From: Flammeovirgaceae bacterium
GTDB taxonomy: Bacteria > Bacteroidota > Bacteroidia > Cytophagales > Cyclobacteriaceae
NCBI GenBank assembly: GCA_021299455.1
Contig: JAJTGQ010000009.1
Location: 1 to 40,726, forward strand
Reading direction: 5' to 3'
Length of the DNA: 40,726 nucleotides
Under the pieces are notes generated by a model. That model saw only the letters and a list, made by a program, of their open reading frames with translations. It had not been told where the DNA came from and ran no database searches. The translations under genes and the position numbers were made by a program. Positions 25,920-34,091 of this stretch are shown here, one piece after another (position 1 is the stretch's first letter; each line of letters begins with the position of its first letter).

Positions 25920-28343
25920 ATGAGAAAACTAATTTTGCTTTTCTGTCTCAGCCCTGCTTTACTTTTTGCTCAAACAGCATCCGAACTGCAATCTAAAAGA
26001 ATCACGCTCCCGAATGGCTGGAGCTTAAGCCCTGCCGGAGCAAGTTTGCCGCTGGGCGATTTACCACTCCATATCGCAGTGGCGCCTAATAAAAAATACG
26101 TTGCCGTAACGAACAATGGCCAGAGTACGCAATCCATTCAGTTAATTGATACAAAAGCACGTCAAGTACTAGACACCAAAGAAATTGGGAAGGCTTGGCT
26201 TGGTCTTGTTTTTAGTGATGATTCAAAAACATTATATGCATCAGGGGGAAATGATAATTGGATTATTCGTTATGAGATCAAAGCGCAGAAAATTTTGATT
26301 AAAGATACGATCATCATTGGTAAACCCTGGCCTGAAAAAATCTCGGTAGCGGGCTTGGCATTGGATGATAAGGCAAGTCGGCTGTATGTGGTGACCAAGG
26401 AAAATAATTCATTGTACGTAGTCGATACGAAGACCAAGGGTACGATCAAACGTATTGCACTAAATGGAGAAGCGTATACCTGTATCTTATCGCCTGACAA
26501 AAAATTGCTATACATTTCATGCTGGGGTTGCGATAAGATTATTGTTGTAAATACACAACAACTTACCATCACTATTGAAATAACCGTTGGCGATAATCCT
26601 AATGATATGGTCTTGACTAAAAAAGGAACCTATCTGTTGGTTGCCAATGCTAATGACAATTCTGTTTCTGTCATCGATGTAAAAAATAATAAGGTAATTG
26701 AAGTTTTAAATACGGCACTTTATCCAAATGCACCTAGTGGGTCTACCACGAATAGTGTAGCATTAAGCGAAGATGAGAAGATACTTTATATCGCCAACGC
26801 TGACAACAACTGTTTGGTGGTTTTTGATTTTTCAAAACCAGGCAAGTCACAGAGCAGAGGATTTATTCCGGTTGGTTGGTATCCGACTTGCGTACGAACA
26901 ATGGGCAACCAGATTTTAGTTACCAACGGAAAAGGCGCATCTTCTTTCGCCAATCCCAATGGACCCAGCCCGGTGAAGAAAAAGCAAGTGGTTGCTTACC
27001 AAAAAGGAGATAATCAAAAACCTGTGGAAGTACAGTACATAGGGGGATTGTTCAAGGGTACGTTAAGTATGATTTCCGTTCCGGATGAAAAAGGTTTGGC
27101 TATTTTTTCTCAAGCCGTTTACGCCAACACACCTTATAACAAAGAATCCGAGACCGAATCAAAAGGAATGGTTGGCAATCCCATACCTATGAAACGCGGG
27201 GATAAGTCACCGATTAAGTATGTATTTTATGTGATTAAAGAAAACAGGACTTATGATCAAGTACTCGGTGATATGCCAAAGGGAAATGGGGATACTACTT
27301 TGGTTTTATTCGGTAGGAAAATCACACCCAATCAGCATGGGTTAGCAGATCAGTTTGTCTTGTTCGATAACTTTTACGTCAATGGAGAAGTGAGCGCGGA
27401 TGGACACAACTGGAGTCTTGGGGCCTACGCCACGGACTATTTGGAAAAAACATGGGTAACGAGTTATGGTAGAAGAGGTGGGTCTTATGATGCCGAGGGC
27501 AATCGAGCCATCGCTAACAATAAGAATGGCTACTTGTGGGATTTTTGTAAAAGACAGGGTGTTAGCTATAGAACCTATGGAGAGTTTGCAGATGGAGGCA
27601 AAGCGAATATCCCCTCCTTAGAGGGGCATGTGTGTAAGAAGTATACCGGGTGGGATGAGTCCGTTATGGACACAGCTCGTTATTATCAATGGAATAAGGA
27701 TTTTGATTCTCTTTTGGCGATCAATCAAGTGCCACAACTCAACACACTTCGAATCATCAACGATCATACCGAAGGTCTCCGACTCGGCAAACCTACACCT
27801 AAAGCGCATGTAGCCGATAACGATTATGCGGTAGGCCTATTTGTAGAGCACCTGAGCAAAAGTAAAATCTGGAATAAGAGTGCAGTATTTATCGTAGAGG
27901 ATGATGCGCAAAATGGCCCAGATCATGTGGATGCACATCGAAGCACATTGTATGTGGCTGGCGGATTTGTCAAGCGTCAGTTTGTAGATCACACGATGTA
28001 TTCAACAGCGTCAGTGCTTCGAACGATTGAGCAAATCTTAGGACTACCGCCCATGAGTCAATATGATGCAGCAGCTGAAACTTTGTGGAGGAGTTTTACC
28101 GACACACCAAATAGCTCAGTTTTTAAATCTATTATCCCAGAAATAGATCTTTCTGAACGTAATACTGCTTTCAATGAATGGCAACGAAAGAGTGAACAAT
28201 TTGATTTTAGGAAAGAAGACAGCATTCCGGATGATGCCTTCAATGAAGTGCTTTGGTACGCCATAAAAGGATCAGCAACGAAATGCCCTGCCCCAAGGCA
28301 TGCTGCTTTTGTTAAAGTGAGTGAAATAGAGGAGGATGATTGA
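25920..28343 (+). CDS. Secreted YncE-like beta-propeller / phosphoesterase fusion
   Basis: An 807-residue exported protein with a clear signal peptide (MRKLILLFCLSPALLFAQ). Residues about 40-400 form YVTN/YncE-type propeller repeats (DNSVSVIDVKNNKVIEVLN, TTNSVALSEDEKILYIANAD). From about residue 433 a phosphoesterase domain begins (KYVFYVIKENRTYDQVLGDM, then GEVSADGHNWSLGAYATDY and a late VEDDAQNGPDHVDAHRS), in the alkaline-phosphatase-like superfamily related to PF04185. The enzyme half probably hydrolyses a phosphodiester or phosphomonoester in the periplasm or outside the cell; the substrate is unknown. It starts 85 nt after lpdA with no obvious consensus promoter. The family is common in Bacteroidota and Acidobacteria. 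Confidence 0.85.
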   Translation: MRKLILLFCLSPALLFAQTASELQSKRITLPNGWSLSPAGASLPLGDLPLHIAVAPNKKYVAVTNNGQSTQSIQLIDTKARQVLDTKEIGKAWLGLVFSDDSKTLYASGGNDNWIIRYEIKAQKILIKDTIIIGKPWPEKISVAGLALDDKASRLYVVTKENNSLYVVDTKTKGTIKRIALNGEAYTCILSPDKKLLYISCWGCDKIIVVNTQQLTITIEITVGDNPNDMVLTKKGTYLLVANANDNSVSVIDVKNNKVIEVLNTALYPNAPSGSTTNSVALSEDEKILYIANADNNCLVVFDFSKPGKSQSRGFIPVGWYPTCVRTMGNQILVTNGKGASSFANPNGPSPVKKKQVVAYQKGDNQKPVEVQYIGGLFKGTLSMISVPDEKGLAIFSQAVYANTPYNKESETESKGMVGNPIPMKRGDKSPIKYVFYVIKENRTYDQVLGDMPKGNGDTTLVLFGRKITPNQHGLADQFVLFDNFYVNGEVSADGHNWSLGAYATDYLEKTWVTSYGRRGGSYDAEGNRAIANNKNGYLWDFCKRQGVSYRTYGEFADGGKANIPSLEGHVCKKYTGWDESVMDTARYYQWNKDFDSLLAINQVPQLNTLRIINDHTEGLRLGKPTPKAHVADNDYAVGLFVEHLSKSKIWNKSAVFIVEDDAQNGPDHVDAHRSTLYVAGGFVKRQFVDHTMYSTASVLRTIEQILGLPPMSQYDAAAETLWRSFTDTPNSSVFKSIIPEIDLSERNTAFNEWQRKSEQFDFRKEDSIPDDAFNEVLWYAIKGSATKCPAPRHAAFVKVSEIEEDD

Positions 28344-28394
28344 TGCTTCGATTTTCATATTGAGGGACCCTTTGTTCATGGCATTGTTGCACGG

Positions 28395-29654
28395 ATGAAT
28401 CGCTCTAAAATTTCCAGCGTTATTCTTTGGTCTGTAATTTCGGCAGCATTCATTGGGCCGGGTACAGTTACTACGGCCGTTTCTGCAGGATCACAATTTC
28501 AATTGCAACTTTTATGGGCCGTAGTGTTTGCGACCATCGCGTGTATTGTGTTGCAAGAAGTTTCTGCGCGAATTACGATTGCAACCAGTTTGTCTTTGGG
28601 AAGCGCTATTGAGAAAAAATTTGGAGAGCAAAAAGGATTTTGGATCAAGTGGTTAGTGGGCGGTTCTGTGGTACTTGGTTGTGCCGCCTATGAAGCCGGA
28701 AATATTTTAGGGGGAACAGCAGGATTGCTTTTGCTATTCGAAGGCAACGGAAAAGTTTATACCATTCTATTGGCATTGGTGGCAGCGTGGGTGCTTTGGA
28801 GCGGTCAGGGAAAATGGATTTCTACAATCATGACCGTTTTAGTGGGCATGATGGGTGTAGCATTTCTACTGCTTGCGTTAAATGGAAATTTTACTTTTTC
28901 CGAACTTATCTTTTCCAGTGTTGTTCCATCCATTCCTGAGGGTTCGGCATTGCTTACCCTTGGGTTAGTGGGTACTACCATTGTTCCGTACAATTTATTT
29001 CTTGGCTCTGGTATTAGCAAAGGTCAGACGATTCCATTGATGCGAATTGGATTGACCATTTCTGTTTTGATTGGTGGGCTGATTACGATCTGGATTTTGA
29101 TGGCAGGAACGTTGGTCGGAAATTTTTCTTCCTTTTCAGGATTAGCGAATGAGTTTCAACGGAAGATTGGAATGGTCGGTGTCTATGCGTTGGGCATTGG
29201 GCTGTTTGCAGCCGGATTTTCTTCAGCGATCACTTCGCCCTATGCGGCTTCCATCATAGCAACAAGCGTGTTTGGTGCCGAAAAGAAAAATACGGTGCGC
29301 CTGGTTTGGGGAGCAGTGTTGCTGATTGGATTTATTTTTGGCATTAGCGGAGTAAAACCCATTCCGGTAATACTTACCGTACAAGCATTGAACGGATTGA
29401 TCCTTCCGTTGATCACCGGATTCTTAATCTTAATTGTAAATGACAGAAACTTAATACCGGAAAATGCAAAACATGCCGGCTGGTATAATGTTATTTTGTT
29501 GTTGATTCTGGGAAGTGTTTTACTTATTGGGTTAAACAACATAGATAAGACATTTGTCACTGTCTTCGAATTGTCGTCCAGTCATTTTAGTTTAGTGGCA
29601 GCCGTCTCAGTGTTAACCACCGGATATGTAGGCTTTCTCCTGTATCGAAAATGA
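28395..29654 (+). CDS. Nramp family metal transporter, non-canonical metal site
   Basis: A 419-residue polytopic membrane protein with about 11 hydrophobic segments and the Nramp fold pattern. The two metal-binding unwound helices are altered: TM1 reads FIGPGTVTTA (G21-T24) where classical MntH has DPGN, and TM6 reads IVPYN (197-200) where MntH has MPH or APH. The Asp, Asn and Met ligands of Mn2+/Fe2+ are therefore all replaced. This places the protein in a divergent Nramp-related clade; whether it carries Mg2+, another metal or something else cannot be told. It starts 51 nt after the phosphoesterase gene. Its stop abuts the stop of the convergent minus-strand gene with no gap. Confidence 0.88.
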   Translation: MNRSKISSVILWSVISAAFIGPGTVTTAVSAGSQFQLQLLWAVVFATIACIVLQEVSARITIATSLSLGSAIEKKFGEQKGFWIKWLVGGSVVLGCAAYEAGNILGGTAGLLLLFEGNGKVYTILLALVAAWVLWSGQGKWISTIMTVLVGMMGVAFLLLALNGNFTFSELIFSSVVPSIPEGSALLTLGLVGTTIVPYNLFLGSGISKGQTIPLMRIGLTISVLIGGLITIWILMAGTLVGNFSSFSGLANEFQRKIGMVGVYALGIGLFAAGFSSAITSPYAASIIATSVFGAEKKNTVRLVWGAVLLIGFIFGISGVKPIPVILTVQALNGLILPLITGFLILIVNDRNLIPENAKHAGWYNVILLLILGSVLLIGLNNIDKTFVTVFELSSSHFSLVAAVSVLTTGYVGFLLYRK

Positions 29655-29903
29655 TTATTTGATTGAAGGCCTTCTCATGATGGAGACTAAGCTCACCATC
29701 GAAACCAAAACCCAAACGGCTTCCAGAATAATAAAGGGGGTGTAATTAATCATCCATGACGCAAGGCCTGCCAACAAGGCACCGATTAAGTTCATAGATG
29801 CATAACACACACTATCTTGCGCTATCCTCTTTAATAGATTTAACAGAAAGGCAACCAATAGGATACTGACTCCTACAGAGCCAATCCAATCTGCTAATGT
29901 CAT
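29655..29903 (-). CDS. Small membrane protein, CBU_0592-like
   Basis: An 82-residue protein with three predicted transmembrane segments (GSVGVSILLVAFLLNLL, NLIGALLAGLASWMI, FIILEAVWVLVSMVSLV). This pattern, with an N-terminal D-W-x-G-S-x-G, resembles the CBU_0592 family of small membrane proteins, whose function is unknown. Its start overlaps the stop of the lipoprotein gene by 4 nt (ATGA), so it is probably translated together with it. It ends exactly where the convergent Nramp gene ends. Confidence 0.75.
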   Translation of the reverse strand: MTLADWIGSVGVSILLVAFLLNLLKRIAQDSVCYASMNLIGALLAGLASWMINYTPFIILEAVWVLVSMVSLVSIMRRPSIK

Positions 29904-30640
29904 TTTACTTGAATGTTTGTGTTTTCTATTCGACTCAATTCCTTCAATTCATTTTTCTTATATAGCTCTTCCAAATCCTCCAGTTGGATTTTTCCATTAG
30001 GCGCAAAATTGATATAATCTAAAAAAAGAATCCCATTCACTTTTCTAGAGTTATACGCCTTTCGCAAGCGATAGCCAATGCCGTCATCTTCTGCATAGGA
30101 ATAGGCCAGAAAGCCAATCGTATAATCAGAAGTATTGATCCAGTAGACAAATCGATCGTCATGATCTTCGCCACCGCCTTCTTTGTTAAAGGTGATTTCA
30201 ATTTTATAATAGGTTTTATCATCAATGGTTGTTTCGCCCAAGAATTTTTTATTGACAGAGGCGTCATTCAGCCCATAAGGTAACAGTGCAAAATAAAGAA
30301 CTGAGTTTACAGAAGAGGTGTACTTCACCGCCATTGAATCGGGCACTGTAGTCAGTGTGTCGTTGATGAATCTTTTAAACCCGTCATTGGAAACAATATC
30401 GTGGATAGTTTGCGTGGAATCTTTCTCATTTTTAAAAATGCGTTCATACGAAAATTTTCCGCCCTCACGACTTCCTTTATAGTGCCGCCCTCTAAAGTCA
30501 AATTCGATGGAGGAGTGTAAATACTTTTCACCCCCTGCTGCGGCTATCACGTTATCAACAATGCGTTGGGGATTATTCTCGGAACAACTAATAAGAGAAA
30601 ATAGAATAATCGGAAAAATAGCTAAGTAGAATGTCTTCAT
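29900..30640 (-). CDS. Lipoprotein, DUF6503-like
   Basis: From the ATG at 30640 the protein has 246 residues with a lipoprotein signal (MKTFYLAIFPIILFSLIS then Cys19), so it should be anchored in a membrane through a lipidated cysteine. The body is beta-rich (IEFDFRGRHYKG, SYERIFKNEKD, YKIEITFNKEGG, YWINTSDYTIGFLAYSY), resembling the DUF6503 family and LolA/outer-membrane-lipoprotein folds; the role is unknown. Alternative starts are the ATG at 30652, which overlaps the upstream stop by 1 nt, and a TTG at 30655. Middle gene of a tightly overlapping three-gene operon. Confidence 0.7.
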   Translation of the reverse strand: MKTFYLAIFPIILFSLISCSENNPQRIVDNVIAAAGGEKYLHSSIEFDFRGRHYKGSREGGKFSYERIFKNEKDSTQTIHDIVSNDGFKRFINDTLTTVPDSMAVKYTSSVNSVLYFALLPYGLNDASVNKKFLGETTIDDKTYYKIEITFNKEGGGEDHDDRFVYWINTSDYTIGFLAYSYAEDDGIGYRLRKAYNSRKVNGILFLDYINFAPNGKIQLEDLEELYKKNELKELSRIENTNIQVK

Positions 30641-30651
30641 ATCAAACAGCA

Positions 30652-31812
30652 TCAAATCATTTTCGCCAGCGCACTTATATACCGCTCAGGTAACTCGCCT
30701 TTAGTTGCTGTTTGGTAGTCGTTGTAGCTGCACGGTACCATGGTGTTGCGTAGGTAACGGGCGCCCGGTTTGTGTTGTGAGATTTCCATCCACCACTTTT
30801 CAGTTACCTTGCTTTTATAAAACGTAATGGTTTCAGGATCTGTCTGCATGGAGACGACATATTTCAAAAAATCATTACTCTTAAAACTATGTTCTCCTTT
30901 GCGGTGATAAAATCCTTCAATAAAATACCAGATCATGGTAGCAATTACTGATGCTGTTTTTTTTCTTGCGTCATCCTCATCGGGATTATATTCATAGAAC
31001 CCCACAGAACTCAGTTTTTCATTCATGCCTGCATACCAACATAGCTGGCAAGCTTCTTCTCCGGTAAGTCCGAATGGTTGGGCGTTGCCATTGCCCGGAG
31101 CATCGGAAGATTTGATGGCAGTGATATCGAAAGAAAGAAGATCAGCATTGCGGATGGCTGGCTCCATTTCGGTGAGGTTGGTACGCATTTGCCCAATGCG
31201 AAACGCTTCAAAATAAAGCTTTTCTAATATAGCAGTAGACATTGGATCAATCAGGTAGGTCTGATGTGCCAGATGAGTGTAGCTCAACAAGTAGTTGGGC
31301 TCGTGCAAAAGAATTTTATGAATGTGTTGGCGAGAAGGCGGGATTTCCTTTCCGTCTTCCAGATCTAAAAAGGCATCGATATTTACCAGGCTAATTAGTT
31401 TCTCTATGTCCTCGTAGCCTAGATATTGGCCATAGTCCAGGTCGTGGGTGCCGCCCAGAATGATCGGGAGGACATTGTTTTCCAGAAGCATTCTGCAAAC
31501 TTCACTGATCCGCGTATAGGTTTCGTCTAAATCAATTCCCGTATTTAGATTTCCCAAATCAACGATGCGATAATTGCCCGTGCCTTTTTTCAGCTGATAT
31601 AGTTTCTTCCTTATCTCATCCGGGCCTTTAGCCGCACCCATATTGCTCGCTGTGCCTCGCTCTTCCTTCACGCCAAAGATTGCCAGTTGCATGCCTTTAA
31701 AGTCGGGCATTTTTTCCGTATAGGCTTTTATGTTTTTGTAAAACGAGTTGTTGGGATAGGTCTCGTTGTAGATGGATTCGGGAACAGGTGAGAAGAGAAT
31801 AGTGAGATCCAT
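30652..31812 (-). CDS. Ureohydrolase (arginase/formimidoylglutamase) family protein with altered metal site
   Basis: A 386-residue protein of the arginase/agmatinase/formimidoylglutamase superfamily. Landmarks: GTASNMGAAKGPDEIRK near 55-70, IILGGTHDLDYG (H123), NIDAFLDL (146-150), SFDITAIKSSDAPG (229-231) and GFYEYNP. Of the six Mn ligands in arginase (H; D, H, D; D, D), four positions are kept (H123, D146, D150, D229) but the central His is Phe148 and the last Asp is Thr231. A normal binuclear Mn site therefore cannot form. Related Bacteroidota proteins are annotated as formimidoylglutamase, but no histidine-degradation genes are nearby, so the substrate is open. First gene of an operon with the lipoprotein and small membrane protein. 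Confidence 0.8.
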   Translation of the reverse strand: MDLTILFSPVPESIYNETYPNNSFYKNIKAYTEKMPDFKGMQLAIFGVKEERGTASNMGAAKGPDEIRKKLYQLKKGTGNYRIVDLGNLNTGIDLDETYTRISEVCRMLLENNVLPIILGGTHDLDYGQYLGYEDIEKLISLVNIDAFLDLEDGKEIPPSRQHIHKILLHEPNYLLSYTHLAHQTYLIDPMSTAILEKLYFEAFRIGQMRTNLTEMEPAIRNADLLSFDITAIKSSDAPGNGNAQPFGLTGEEACQLCWYAGMNEKLSSVGFYEYNPDEDDARKKTASVIATMIWYFIEGFYHRKGEHSFKSNDFLKYVVSMQTDPETITFYKSKVTEKWWMEISQHKPGARYLRNTMVPCSYNDYQTATKGELPERYISALAKMI

Positions 31813-31838
31813 AGTAATTTAGTTAAACGAAATTAAGC

Positions 31839-31870
31839 AAAAAGCCCCTGAATTAACTCAGGGGCTTTTT
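31839..31870 (-). terminator. Terminator of nqrF
   Basis: A perfect 13-bp stem (AAAAAGCCCCTGA with its complement) around a 6-nt loop (31852-31857) and a T-run lies between the nqrF stop and the start of the ureohydrolase gene, isolating nqrF from the downstream operon. Confidence 0.9.
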
Positions 31871-31892
31871 TTGAAATGGATGGGATTGAACT

Positions 31893-33188
31893 CTATCCAC
31901 CAAAATCATCAAATCTCACGTTCTCTTTTGGGATTCCCATATCATCCAGCATCTTTAGCACAGCTGCGTTCATGAGTGGAGGGCCACACAAATAATACTC
32001 GACATCCTCTGGCGCTGGGTGATTGGCCAAATAGTTATCAAACAATGATTTGTGAATGAAACCAGTATAACCATCGCTCTCACGATCCTCCAAGCTCTTG
32101 CTTACTTTCCAGTTGTCTTCGGGAAGGGGCTCAGAAAGCGCTATATGAAAACGGAAATTAGGGAACTTCTTTTCAATCTCACGGAAGTGCTCGGTATAGA
32201 ACAATTCTTTCTTTGATCGGCCACCATACCAATAGGAAACTTTGCGGTTCGTTTTCTCTGTATGAAAGAGGTGGAAAATCTGAGCCCGTAGTGGCGCCAT
32301 ACCAGCACCGCCACCGATGTACACCATTTCCCTTTGCGTCTTATTGATATGGAACTCTCCGTAAGGGCCAGAGATGGTAACTTTATCTCCAGGCTTGCGA
32401 GAGAACACATAAGAGGAACAAATGCCCGGATTTACATCCATCCACTTGTTGTTCGCCCTATCCCAAGGTGGAGTAGCGATGCGGATATTTAACATTACAA
32501 TATTACCTTCTGCAGGATGGTTGGCCATCGAATAAGCACGGAAAATGGGCTCTTCGTTTTTCATTTTCAGATCCCACAACTTAAACTTATCCCAATCGCC
32601 TTTAAATACATCAGGATTGCTGTGACCTAATTCCGGATGGGGCTTGATATCCATTGTTTTGAAATCTACCTTAATTGAAGGAACATCAATTTGGATATAA
32701 CCGCCTGCTTCAAATTTCAATGTTTCCCCGGGAGGAAGTTTCACCACGAATTCTTTAATAAAGGTGGAAACGTTATAATTTGAGACCACTTCGCACTCCC
32801 ACTTCTTGATTCCAAAAATTTCATCCGGAATGCGAATATTTAGGTCTTGCTTCACCTTAACCTGGCAGCCCAACCGTACATGATCTTTCTGCTCAGCGCG
32901 TGTTAAATGGCCTACTTCGGTCGGCAATACATCGCCACCACCGGTTTCCACCACACATTTGCACATGGCGCAAGTACCACCGCCACCACATGCAGAGGGC
33001 AAGAATATCTTTTCATTCGCCAGTGTAGTCAAAAGTGAGCTGCCTGCCGAAACGGTTATCGTTTTCTCTCCGTTAATCAAGATTTTGACTGGTCCCGACT
33101 GCACTAAATGCTTTTGAGCAAATATTAAAAGGGCTACCAGTAGAAGAATAATGGCCGTAAATGCAACAATGGAAGTAATCGCTAACAT
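31893..33188 (-). CDS. nqrF: Na+-translocating NADH:quinone reductase subunit F
   Basis: A 431-residue membrane-anchored flavoprotein: one N-terminal transmembrane helix (about 4-26), a ferredoxin-type 2Fe-2S domain with ligands C67, C73, C76 ([14 protein letters not shown]) and C108 (RLGCQV), the FAD-binding [10 protein letters not shown], and a C-terminal NADH-binding domain ([29 protein letters not shown]). It is the NADH entry point of the Na+-NQR respiratory pump. It has its own promoter and terminator, and nqrA-E are not adjacent: upstream are a pseudogene fragment and a toxin-antitoxin pair on the other strand. It may serve an NQR complex encoded elsewhere. Confidence 0.95.
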   Translation of the reverse strand: MLAITSIVAFTAIILLLVALLIFAQKHLVQSGPVKILINGEKTITVSAGSSLLTTLANEKIFLPSACGGGGTCAMCKCVVETGGGDVLPTEVGHLTRAEQKDHVRLGCQVKVKQDLNIRIPDEIFGIKKWECEVVSNYNVSTFIKEFVVKLPPGETLKFEAGGYIQIDVPSIKVDFKTMDIKPHPELGHSNPDVFKGDWDKFKLWDLKMKNEEPIFRAYSMANHPAEGNIVMLNIRIATPPWDRANNKWMDVNPGICSSYVFSRKPGDKVTISGPYGEFHINKTQREMVYIGGGAGMAPLRAQIFHLFHTEKTNRKVSYWYGGRSKKELFYTEHFREIEKKFPNFRFHIALSEPLPEDNWKVSKSLEDRESDGYTGFIHKSLFDNYLANHPAPEDVEYYLCGPPLMNAAVLKMLDDMGIPKENVRFDDFGG

Positions 33189-33207
33189 AGATTGGAATTA
33201 AAGACTA

Positions 33208-33239
33208 CAAATATAGGAATCGGGGGTAAAAACTTTCAA
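33208..33239 (-). promoter_or_regulatory. Promoter of nqrF
   Basis: The minus strand has TTG (33237-33239), a 21-nt spacer and TATATTTG (33208-33215), 19 nt before the nqrF ATG, matching the Bacteroidota consensus. Confidence 0.7.
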
Positions 33240-33345
33240 TTCCCCGCTTTAAAAATTACTTCAAAAAGCAAAACGGCAACCCCTTGGCTGCCTCTGTAAA
33301 CGACTTGTTTAACTTCTTGAGTTTATCGATGCTTTGACCTACTCA

Positions 33346-33474
33346 TCAAACGGCTGAAGCCTCTTTAGCCGCGTTTTGTTCAGTAGCGTCTAATTTCAAC
33401 TGGGGCGCCAGAATGATCCCTTTTCGAGAGTGATTCAAGGGGTTCAAGAGTGAATTCCCTTGATTTGCTAGACT
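33346..33474 (-). pseudogene. Remnant of a homoserine dehydrogenase 3' end
   Basis: Within the 356-nt gene-poor stretch between nqrF and the antitoxin, the minus strand encodes a frame ending ILAPQLKLDATEQNAAKEAS then AV and a stop. Intact hom ends ILAPQLNLVAIDQKEAKQQL then LV and a stop: the same number of codons from APQL to the stop, and 35 of 43 identical bases between 33374-33416 and 34120-34162 by hand alignment. Upstream the match continues after a deletion of about a dozen bases (AGTGATT, TTCAAGAGTGA shared) and then fades. No start or dehydrogenase domain is present. The rest of the gap (33240-33345) shows nothing recognisable. Confidence 0.65.
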
Positions 33475-33495
33475 CTGGCGTGGTTGTTTATTGAT

Positions 33496-33526
33496 TTGTC
33501 CATCCATCTAATTCAAATTACCTTTG
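33496..33526 (+). promoter_or_regulatory. Promoter of the toxin-antitoxin pair
   Basis: TTG (33496-33498), a 20-nt spacer and TACCTTTG (33519-33526) form a full Bacteroidota consensus promoter ending 18 nt before the antitoxin ATG. Confidence 0.75.
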
Positions 33527-33544
33527 TTTCAAACTTTTTTGACT

Positions 33545-33784
33545 ATGAGAACTATTGCAATTCGACAAAAGCTTCATCACTATATTGAAACAGCAAAAGA
33601 CAAAAAAGTGAAGGCGATTTTTGCCATGGTTGAGGATGATATCGAGGAAGGCGCGATTATATGGACTGATGAATTTGTAACAGAGCTGAACAGAAGGGCA
33701 ATGGATTTTGAAAAGCAAAAAGTCAAGAGCCGAACTTGGGACGAAGTAAAGAAGAGGGCAAGACAATTATCAAAGCCGAAATAG
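33545..33784 (+). CDS. Type II antitoxin (addiction module component)
   Basis: A 79-residue, charged, mostly helical protein (MRTIAIRQKLHHYIETAKDK; later DEFVTELNRRAMDFEKQKVK and TWDEVKKRARQLSKPK). This matches the small antitoxins found directly upstream of RelE/ParE toxins in Bacteroidota: an N-terminal helical part and a C-terminal toxin-binding tail with a T/SWDEV-like motif. The ATG at 33545 is preferred over an in-frame TTG at 33524, which lies within the -7 promoter box. The toxin starts 2-5 nt after the stop. It probably neutralises the toxin and may repress this promoter. Confidence 0.8.
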   Translation: MRTIAIRQKLHHYIETAKDKKVKAIFAMVEDDIEEGAIIWTDEFVTELNRRAMDFEKQKVKSRTWDEVKKRARQLSKPK

Positions 33785-33789
33785 TTTTG

Positions 33790-34089
33790 GTGAACTATCA
33801 AATATTTTTTCACCCAATCGCAGAAATAGAATACCAAGAAGCCTACCTGTGGTATGAAGAGCAACAGTTAGGACTTGGAGATCGCTTTGAAAGCGCAGTA
33901 GATGGTAGGCTAAATCAAATTCTAACAAAGCCTTTTAGGTATCCCAAGAAAAGAGGGGTTTTTCGAGAAACAAAAATTGCCACCTTTCCTTATCTTGTCG
34001 TGTATAAGATTTACGAGAAAGAGAAAGCAATATTCGTTTCGGCAATATACCATGCAAGTCGAGATCCGAGAAAGAAGTATCGCAGATAA
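33790..34089 (+). CDS. RelE/ParE family toxin
   Basis: A roughly 99-residue protein typical of RelE/ParE toxins: YQIFFHPIAEIEYQEAYLWY near the N-terminus, GLGDRFESAVDGRLNQILTK, FRYPKKRGVFRETKIATFPY, LVVYKIYEKEKAIFVSAIYH and the basic ending ASRDPRKKYRR. Such toxins inhibit translation (RelE) or gyrase (ParE); the sequence looks closer to ParE, but the target is not certain. The start is a GTG at 33790 or the adjacent TTG at 33787, right after the antitoxin stop; longer versions would overlap the antitoxin. Its stop lies 2 nt from the stop of convergent hom, with no terminator. Confidence 0.85.
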   Translation: MNYQIFFHPIAEIEYQEAYLWYEEQQLGLGDRFESAVDGRLNQILTKPFRYPKKRGVFRETKIATFPYLVVYKIYEKEKAIFVSAIYHASRDPRKKYRR

Positions 34090-34091
34090 CT

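Noticed and set aside
33524-33544. TTG start extending the antitoxin by seven residues
   Set aside because: The TTG lies inside the TACCTTTG promoter box; the ATG at 33545 begins the family-like N-terminus.
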